Source: Flavicella sp965243265
Lineage (GTDB): Bacteria; Bacteroidota; Bacteroidia; Flavobacteriales; Flavobacteriaceae
Length of the DNA stretch: 64,000 nucleotides
Assembly (NCBI GenBank): GCA_965243265.1
Contig: CBDEUL010000010.1
Coordinates: 124,001 to 188,000, forward strand
Reading direction: 5' to 3'
Positions within the stretch are counted from its first letter, which is position 1; each line of letters opens with the position of its first letter. Position numbers and translations under genes: made by a program. Shown piece after piece: positions 37,507 to 43,826 of the stretch. The notes below the pieces were generated by a model, which did not search any database, had not been told where the DNA came from, and worked only from the letters and a program-made list of their open reading frames with translations.

Positions 37507-40500
37507 TTAAAGTAGTTTTATCCTACCTGAGGTAGAAATGTGTACTTTTATAGGTGTAAAAGTGTTCCAGCCTGTTTTTCCTGTTCCAAAACTTTTGATG
37601 TATTGATAGGCTTTTCCTAATTCACCATGGAGTGTGCTTTCTGTATGTTTTCTAAAATAATAATCGCCAGAAGTAAATTTTTGTACTCTATACAAATGCT
37701 GTCTTAACAAATTAAAGTCTGGGGTTTTCCAATCAATTTCATTTTTATTTATACCTAATAAAAACAGGTCGTTTATTTGTAAAGTGGTTACAATTTCTTT
37801 TCCGTCTTCGGGTAATTGTATAATAGGTTGTTTTTGACGTTTGCGCTCTACGGCAGTCCAAAAGGTAACTACCTGTTCTTTTAAATTGTCTTTTGCATCT
37901 TTGTAAATAAGTACATGATGGTTATTTCTAGGGTTTACATATTGGTTTATGGTGTCTTTTAAAGGTTCTGCGCCTCCAATATTTTCTGCAATCCTTATTT
38001 TTTTAATAGGTACAGGAGCTCCTTTTTTGTTCGGTAAAAAGAGTTGAGGTTGTTTGTTTCCGTTTTCATCAATCGTAAAAAAGGTGCCTTCGGGTATTTT
38101 TCCTTTTACAAAACCGCCTAAATTTTCAATACGTTTTAAAATGAGTAAACGGATGGTATGGTCTACAATTTTATCAATATGTTTTTGGGTAGTTAAACTC
38201 TCTATGGGTTTTCGAATATGAAAAGCTTCGTTGCTACTATTAGGAGCCATTCTTTTTCCATAAACGGTTTCTTTGTGAAGTTGTCCGCGAGCAGCAATAC
38301 CAGTATTAGTGTGGGTAATGCCATTTTTCTTTGTTTTATGTGTGCGTACGGTAAGTAATTGTTTTTGCTTTTTATGAGAAACTAGAATTTTATGTACTTC
38401 CTTTTCTGCATCTTGGTAAAAGTAGTTCCAAGGCATTGAAAAATCTTTTAAATCGTAGTTTTTGTTGTAGCGGTTCCTTTTGGTAAGCTCTTGTAAGTGA
38501 CTTTGGTTGGTGCAAGCCATTACCAGAGCATCAATAGCATGGTGCCTATGATCGTCTCTCGTTTTAGAATTGTCACTGTTTAAAATAGAATTCAATCCCC
38601 AATGGTGTCGTAAATTGGCGGTTAATTGTCCAGGGGCTACCTGTATGTTGCGGCATATTTTAGAAAGGTAGTTTTTGGCTTCTTTACTTATATAACGGGT
38701 GTCATTTAATTGGCGATTTACAAAATCGTCGTTGTGTTTTTGTTGTATAAAGTGTTTAAACTTGCTGTAAGAGTTAGGATAATTGGGTTTGTTTTTAAAA
38801 CAGCTCAGTGCTTGCAATTTTATAGCGTCCCATTTTTGAGTTCCTTGTTTGCTGTAATATTCAAAAGGAGTTAAATTTCCTTTGGCTCTGTTTTCATCAG
38901 CAAAACAAAGGGTTTTGTTAGCAAAGCTGTCGTTTAACGATCGGCTCCAAGGGTGTATGTGTTCTATTTGAACTTCGCCACCAAATAATTGTTCTATTTG
39001 AATGATTTTTCCCGTATAAGGGCATTTCCCAGCACATTCTTCCCAAAGTTTGTATTTTAAAATATTGGTATGTGTAGGTCTTTTGTTGTATTCTTCAAGG
39101 CGTTGTTTGATACGGTCATTTTCTTTTTCAAGCCTTTTTTGATTTCTTCGAACCTGGTTTCGGTTGCTTTTAGACGTTTTTAGGTCTCTTGCCAATTCTA
39201 CCTTAATTTCATCCAAACTTCCGTAGGTTTCTATAATTTCGTTTACCAATTTGCGTAGTTCAAACAAAGCGGTAATTACCACAGGGTTTTTAATACTTTG
39301 TATTTCTTTGTCGGCTTCAGAATTTACAGGTAACTTGTTTAAAAGTTCGCTTTTGGAAATGGAGGTACTGTGGTGGTAAAGTTTTTCTAGCGCTTTGTTA
39401 GAAACTGAAAACTCTTTTTGTAAAGTTTCCTTTAGGTGGGTAATATACCCTCCTTTTAAATGTGAATGTATAATTTCAGGAACATTGTCTAAGACAAAGT
39501 CTTGGTGTTTTTCCCAATTGTTGCCCAATACATTTTTTACACCAGCAAGCCCTACAGCAACATCGTAGGTAAAGCCTTGTTTTAAAAAGGGTAAAATATT
39601 TAAAATGGCTTTTTTACTAAGGTTGGCATATCCTTCTTTTAAATTGAATTTAGAAATGGCAGTGGCTTTCTTTTCGTTAAAATTCCATTTTTCAAGGGCG
39701 TATTGTTTTAATTTTTCTCGATCGTCAAAAAAATGCAATACGTGCCAAATGTCATCTTGTTCTTTTTCTGAAAAGTCAAACCATTTTTTTCCAAAAAATT
39801 TGTTGTTAGATAGATTGCTAATGGTGTGTGTGCCTGCAATTCTATCGTCATCTTTATAGTTTAAACTGATAAAAATTATCTAGTTTTCCAATGGCTTTTC
39901 TAATGTCTTTAAAGTTTACTTTTTCTTTAGAGAGTAGTAGGTTAACAATGGTTTGGTATTCATCTGAGGTAAGTTCTTCATTACAGTCTAGTGTGTTTAC
40001 CCATTGGTATACACGAAATAGTTCAAAAGCAATACTGCTGCTTGGACATTTTGTTTTTTTAGGTTCTAAAGAGCAGTTTCCTACCAGGTGTTTTTGTGAG
40101 CGTAATGGACGTTGGTGAAAAAGAATACCGTCATCTGAATAGCCGTCTTTTTTTCTGCCTCCAAAAGTAGTTTTAAGTTGGTCTGTTAATTCAGGATGGT
40201 ACTTTTTTTGAGTTTCCCAAATGGCTTCAAATTCGTTAATATACATTTGACGGGTTGTATATCGGTTTCTAATGCGTTCAGGCTTTTCTGTGTATGCAGA
40301 ATTTTCTTTTGGAGCAATGGAGTGTAGGTAGGCTCCAAGTGTTTTGTATTCTTGAATTTTTTCTTGGGTTTCACTAATACCTGTTTTTCCAATCTTTGGA
40401 TCACCTTTAAAAATGACACTTTTCTCATTGTTTTCAGCTCCTGCATTTCTACTATTGCTCTGAAAACCTCTTCGTTGTATAAGGTGGTAAAAAATACGAC

Positions 40501-40888
40501 CCAATTCGTGCAGTGTAATTTTTTCTTCCAAAGCTTTGGCTCTTAATTCATAAGGATTTAGTTGAAACCAAGCAGTTAGCTGTTCGTTTTTAAAAATTTC
40601 GGTGCCGTTCCAATCTTTAATCAAAGTATAGGAAATAGGGCATAAACCATTCTTTGCAAGTTCTCGTAACAAATAACGTTTGCGCAAACGTCTTCTAAAA
40701 AACTGTCTTCTGGTACCTCTGGCGTCAGTTCTACTAGCATTTTTTGAGGTTTCCCTTCCTTCACCTTCTCCAAGGTTTACAACACCTTCAGGGAAAATAT
40801 GACTTCCTATACCTATTATTTTTTTATTTTCTACCAAAGCCCAACCTATAGAGTTGGTTCCCAAATCTAATCCAAGTGTTTTTGTCAT
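37507..40888 (-). pseudogene. cas9: Type II-C Cas9 with a +1 frameshift
   Basis: The RNA-guided nuclease of the locus. The first 344 residues from ATG 40888 hold RuvC-I (LGLDLGTNSIGWALVE), the arginine-rich bridge helix (RRQFFRRRLRKRYLLRELAK) and part of the recognition lobe, then stop at 39854. Removing one base from the AAA run at 39860-39862 restores QFNYKDDDRIAGTHTISNLS and joins the rest: RuvC-II (IKVELARDLKTSKSN), HNH (VQIEHIHPWSRS with NKTLC), RuvC-III (HHAIDALVMAC) and a PAM-interacting end. The repaired protein is about 1126 residues, a normal II-C size, with no catalytic residue lost. The downstream frame has only a TTG near its beginning, so an independent C-terminal protein is doubtful. 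Decay or a sequencing error must be distinguished. Confidence 0.93.
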
Positions 40889-40961
40889 GTTTTTACTGTT
40901 TAGCAATTTTTCAAGATTCTAAAGTTAAATAAAAAAAGAAGGAATTTTAATTGATTTTGTA

Positions 40962-40969
40962 TATATTTG
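40962..40969 (+). promoter_or_regulatory. Candidate -7 box of tracrRNA
   Basis: TATATTTG fits TAnnTTTG and would start transcription near 40975, just before the anti-repeat. A -33 element is not clear. Confidence 0.5.
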
Positions 40970-40974
40970 AGATG

Positions 40975-41067
40975 TGAAAAAATTACTCTAATCATTTAAT
41001 CTTATCACAATAAGGCTATATGCCGTAGATGAAAATCTTGAGTCCTGCTTCGGTAGGACTTTTTTTA
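40975..41067 (+). ncRNA. tracrRNA (copy 1)
   Basis: Pairs with crRNA repeats to load Cas9. The anti-repeat ending at 41010 (TTACTCTAATC, TTTAATC, TTAT, CACAA) is complementary to the crRNA repeat, with one extra A and a GUUU/UUAU internal loop, as in other type II duplexes. The tail follows: nexus hairpin GGC-TATAT-GCC, a small GAT-GAAA-ATC hairpin, and a terminator AGTCCTGC-TTCG-GTAGGACT followed by T7. It is divergent from cas9 and antisense to the C-terminal part of the small gene 40988-41242. Confidence 0.93.
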
Positions 41068-41242
41068 TGCGCTCTCGTATTTTTCCGTTACAAATATCAC
41101 ATATAATTCCCTTGGATTGAGTTATATAATGATTAGGTACTATATAGTAAACTGTTGTACTCCATTCCGAATTTTGTGTCCAGCTATATGTATTGTGTAT
41201 TGCTGTTGAGTTACTTGTGAATTTTTCCAATTTCTTTTTCAT
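40988..41242 (-). CDS. Small CxxC protein of unknown function, copy A
   Basis: 84 residues starting MKKKLEKFTSNSTAIHNTYS. The first about 58 residues are nearly the same as those of copy B just upstream, including NHYITQSKG and CDICNGKIRER with a single CxxC pair. The last about 26 residues are read through the antisense of tracrRNA copy 1 and are therefore probably an extension rather than an original domain. There is no signal peptide or membrane helix. The function is not recognised. It lies upstream of cas9 on the same strand and may be co-transcribed with it. Confidence 0.5.
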   Translation of the reverse strand: MKKKLEKFTSNSTAIHNTYSWTQNSEWSTTVYYIVPNHYITQSKGIICDICNGKIRERIKKVLPKQDSRFSSTAYSLIVIRLND

Positions 41243-41244
41243 TT

Positions 41245-41436
41245 TTATGCTCTCTCTCGTATTTTTCCGTTACAAATATCACATATGACTCCCTTGGATT
41301 GAGTTATATAATGATTAGGTACTATACAGTAAACTATTGTACTCCATTCCGAATTTTCTGTAGAATTTTGTGTCCAGCTATATGTATTGTGTGTTGCTGT
41401 TGAGTTATTTGTGAATTTTTCCAATTTCTTTTCCAT
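41245..41436 (-). CDS. Small CxxC protein of unknown function, copy B
   Basis: 63 residues starting MEKKLEKFTNNSTATHNTYS and ending CDICNGKIRERA. It is 2 bp from copy A and is clearly a tandem duplicate (about 194 bp between starts). The copies differ by a 12-bp in-frame insertion (TENS) and a few mostly conservative changes, which suggests coding constraint. A third partial remnant of the first codons (EKKLEKF) occurs near 41493-41516. The pair fills the space between the two tracrRNA tails. A Cas regulator or an anti-CRISPR are only possibilities. Confidence 0.5.
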   Translation of the reverse strand: MEKKLEKFTNNSTATHNTYSWTQNSTENSEWSTIVYCIVPNHYITQSKGVICDICNGKIRERA

Positions 41437-41462
41437 TTTAGAGAAGGTGTTATTTGTGTTAT

Positions 41463-41490
41463 CAAAGATAATAAAATATTGTAATGAGTA
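41463..41490 (-). promoter_or_regulatory. Candidate promoter of the small-gene/cas9 unit with a guide match
   Basis: On the minus strand, TATCTTTG (41463-41470) matches TAnnTTTG, 27 bp before the copy B start. Immediately upstream, the plus strand at 41476-41490 reads ATATTGTAATGAGTA, identical to the 15 nt just 5' of the sgRNA scaffold at 41677-41691. Bound Cas9 would cover the promoter between its -7 and -33 regions. The 3' flank, where a PAM would lie, is TAGAATTT. Confidence 0.55.
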
Positions 41491-41549
41491 TAGAATTTTT
41501 CCAATTTCTTTTCCGTTTTAGAGAAGGTATTACATTTTGTGTTGTTTAT

Positions 41550-41577
41550 CAAAGATATTAAAATATTGTAATTAGTA
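41550..41577 (-). promoter_or_regulatory. Second copy of the -7 box and guide-like site
   Basis: TATCTTTG recurs on the minus strand at 41550-41557. The adjacent 41563-41577 is ATATTGTAATTAGTA, one base different from the guide, again followed by TAGAATTT. This is a duplicate of the 41463-41490 site about 87 bp away. Confidence 0.45.
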
Positions 41578-41641
41578 TAGAATTTTTATTTAATATTTTA
41601 AATTAGTTCTTTGTTTTAGAAAATAATTAGAATGATTGAGA

Positions 41642-41649
41642 TATTTTTG
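41642..41649 (+). promoter_or_regulatory. Candidate -7 box of the sgRNA-like gene
   Basis: TATTTTTG fits TAnnTTTG. Transcription from it would start near 41653-41656, about 36-39 nt before the scaffold. Confidence 0.45.
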
Positions 41650-41652
41650 CAG

Positions 41653-41691
41653 TACTCATTAATTGTATTGTCTGATATATTGTAATGAGTA
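41653..41691. repeat. 9-bp inverted repeat over the guide of the sgRNA-like RNA
   Basis: TACTCATTA (41653-41661) and TAATGAGTA (41683-41691) are perfect inverted copies 21 nt apart. In the RNA they would form a 5' hairpin that hides the seed part of the guide. In DNA they could be an operator. Confidence 0.65.
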
Positions 41692-41781
41692 GTTATGGTT
41701 TGATTTTTTAAATCTTACTGTAGTAAGGCTATATGCCGTAGATGAAAATCTTGAGTCCTGCTTCGGTAGGACTTTTTTTAT
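41653..41781 (+). ncRNA. Natural single-guide RNA (crRNA-like repeat fused to tracrRNA tail)
   Basis: The last 58 nt (41724-41781) are identical to the tail of tracrRNA copy 1 (41011-41068). Before it lies GTTATGGTTTGATT (41692-41705), which differs at one base from the crRNA repeat start GTTGTGGTTTGATT. The two halves fold on each other: lower stem GTTATG with TGTAGT (two A-U and four G-U pairs), internal loop GTTT/TTAC equivalent to the normal GTTT/TTAT, upper stem GATTT with AAATC, and a 3-nt T loop. Nexus and terminator follow, so one RNA carries the whole Cas9 scaffold. The 5' part acts as a guide candidate, ending ATATTGTAATGAGTA. Expression is not proven by sequence. Confidence 0.75.
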
Positions 41782-41896
41782 TTTAACAAGCTTTTAAATG
41801 TTTAAAACCTTGTTAAAATTAGTTAGTTAAGCTCTTTTAAAATTCTTAGTAAAATAGTATTTTAGCAACACTTCAAAAGTTTATACAAAAGATTAG

Positions 41897-43750
41897 ATGG
41901 GGCAAGAAACGAAATATACAGAAGACAATATACGATCGTTAGATTGGAAAGAGCATATTCGTATGCGACCAGGGATGTATATTGGAAAACTGGGAGATGG
42001 TAGTTCACAAGATGATGGAATTTATATCTTAATAAAAGAGGTGTTAGACAACTCTATTGATGAGTTTGTGATGAATGCAGGAAAAACTATTGAAATTTCT
42101 GTAAAAAACACCAGTGTTATTATTAGAGATTACGGACGTGGAATTCCTTTAGGAAAAGTAGTAGACGTAGTATCTAAAATGAATACAGGAGGTAAGTACG
42201 ATTCCAAAGCATTTAAAAAATCGGTAGGGTTAAATGGAGTTGGTACTAAGGCGGTAAATGCCTTGTCAAGCTTGTTTAAAGTACAATCTTTTAGAGATGG
42301 TAAAACAGTGTATGCCGAGTTTGAACAAGGAAATTTAATAACCAAAAGCGAAGAAGAAACTACCAGCCAGCGTAGAGGTACCCGTGTAAACTTTACACCA
42401 GACCCACTTATTTTTACCAACTACAAATTTAGAAATGAATATGTAGTAAAAATGATTAAAAACTACGTGTACCTAAACACGGGATTAACGGTTGTTTTTA
42501 ATGGCGAAAAATACCATTCAGACAATGGATTGAAAGATTTGTTGGAAGAAAATATCAATGAAGACGATATGGCATACCCAATTATTCATTTAAAAGATGA
42601 AGATATTGAGTTGGCATTGACACATAGTAAAACCCAATACAGTGAAGAGTACCATTCTTTTGTAAACGGACAACATACCACACAAGGAGGTACACACCAA
42701 GTGGCCTTTAGAGAAGCCATTGTAAAAACAGTACGTGAATTTTTTGGAAAAAGTTTTGAAGCTTCCGATGTTCGAAAATCTGTAGTAGGAGCCATTAGTA
42801 TAAAAGTAATGGAGCCTGTTTTTGAAAGTCAGACCAAAACAAAATTGGGATCTACCGAAATGGGAGGCGGTTTGCCAACCGTACGTACTTTTATAAACGA
42901 TTTTATAAAAACAAAGCTGGATAATTATTTACATAAAAACCCAGATACAGCAGAGCAAATTCAGCGTAAAATATTACAAGCAGAAAGAGAACGAAAAGAA
43001 CTTTCTGGAGTACGTAAACTAGCTAGAGAACGTGCTAAAAAAGCCAACTTGCACAATAAAAAGCTAAGAGATTGTAGGGTGCATTTGGGCGATTTAAAGA
43101 AGGATAATAGATTAGATACCACCTTGTTTATTACCGAGGGAGACTCTGCAAGTGGATCCATTACAAAATCTAGAAATGTAAATACCCAAGCCGTGTTTAG
43201 TTTAAAAGGAAAACCTTTAAACTCATACGGGATGAGTAAAAAAGTAGTGTATGAAAACGAAGAGTTTAACCTTTTACAAGCAGCTTTAAATATAGAAGAA
43301 AGCTTAGAAGATTTACGCTACAATAACATTGTAATAGCAACCGATGCCGATGTAGATGGTATGCATATTCGCTTGTTGTTAATTACGTTCTTTTTACAAT
43401 TTTTTCCAGAAGTTATCAAAGAAGGACATCTCTTTATTTTGGAAACCCCTTTGTTTAGAGTTCGAAATAAAAAAGAAACCATTTACTGTTATTCAGAAGA
43501 AGAAAAAACACAAGCTTTAGAAAAGCTAACAGGAAAACCAGAAATAACACGATTTAAAGGATTGGGAGAAATATCGCCCAATGAATTTGTACATTTTATA
43601 GGTGACAATATTCGTTTGGATCCCGTTATGTTAGATAAAGAAATGTCTATCGAAAAAATGTTAGAATTTTACATGGGTAAAAATACACCCGATAGGCAAA
43701 AGTTTATCATTGAAAACCTAAAGGTTGAATTAGATGCTATAGAAGAATAG
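41897..43750 (+). CDS. parE: DNA topoisomerase IV subunit B
   Basis: The ATPase subunit of the decatenating type IIA topoisomerase. GHKL motifs: EVLDNSIDEFVMNAG (Asn of the ATP site), DYGRGIPLGKV and GLNGVGTKAVNALSS. The TOPRIM part has FITEGDSASGS and IATDADVDGMHIR. The 617-residue length and the N-terminus (YTEDNIRSLDWKEHIRMRPG) fit the Flavobacteriia ParE rather than GyrB. parC follows after 76 bp. Confidence 0.94.
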   Translation: MGQETKYTEDNIRSLDWKEHIRMRPGMYIGKLGDGSSQDDGIYILIKEVLDNSIDEFVMNAGKTIEISVKNTSVIIRDYGRGIPLGKVVDVVSKMNTGGKYDSKAFKKSVGLNGVGTKAVNALSSLFKVQSFRDGKTVYAEFEQGNLITKSEEETTSQRRGTRVNFTPDPLIFTNYKFRNEYVVKMIKNYVYLNTGLTVVFNGEKYHSDNGLKDLLEENINEDDMAYPIIHLKDEDIELALTHSKTQYSEEYHSFVNGQHTTQGGTHQVAFREAIVKTVREFFGKSFEASDVRKSVVGAISIKVMEPVFESQTKTKLGSTEMGGGLPTVRTFINDFIKTKLDNYLHKNPDTAEQIQRKILQAERERKELSGVRKLARERAKKANLHNKKLRDCRVHLGDLKKDNRLDTTLFITEGDSASGSITKSRNVNTQAVFSLKGKPLNSYGMSKKVVYENEEFNLLQAALNIEESLEDLRYNNIVIATDADVDGMHIRLLLITFFLQFFPEVIKEGHLFILETPLFRVRNKKETIYCYSEEEKTQALEKLTGKPEITRFKGLGEISPNEFVHFIGDNIRLDPVMLDKEMSIEKMLEFYMGKNTPDRQKFIIENLKVELDAIEE

Positions 43751-43826
43751 AAATCGATAGTTTTTTATCGGTTTTAAAAATGGTAAAATAAATGGCAAAT
43801 ACGAATTACGAGTTATAAGTAATAAA

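Noticed and set aside
37507..39738. Separate C-terminal Cas9 gene of 743 residues
   Set aside because: It has only a TTG near its start, and the missing residues between the two parts are encoded in frame upstream, so this is one frameshifted gene.
39854..39870. TTTAAAC at the cas9 break, a well-known -1 slippery heptamer
   Set aside because: The zero frame reads TTT AAA, not T TTA AAC, and the required shift is +1, not -1. A one-base insertion is simpler.
40352..40546. Small plus-strand frames inside cas9
   Set aside because: They are shadows of the cas9 coding sequence, with no independent motif or start signal.
41334..41552. Third copy of the small CxxC gene (72 codons)
   Set aside because: Only the first codons resemble the family, it starts with TTG and the rest reads copy B in another frame, so it is a remnant.
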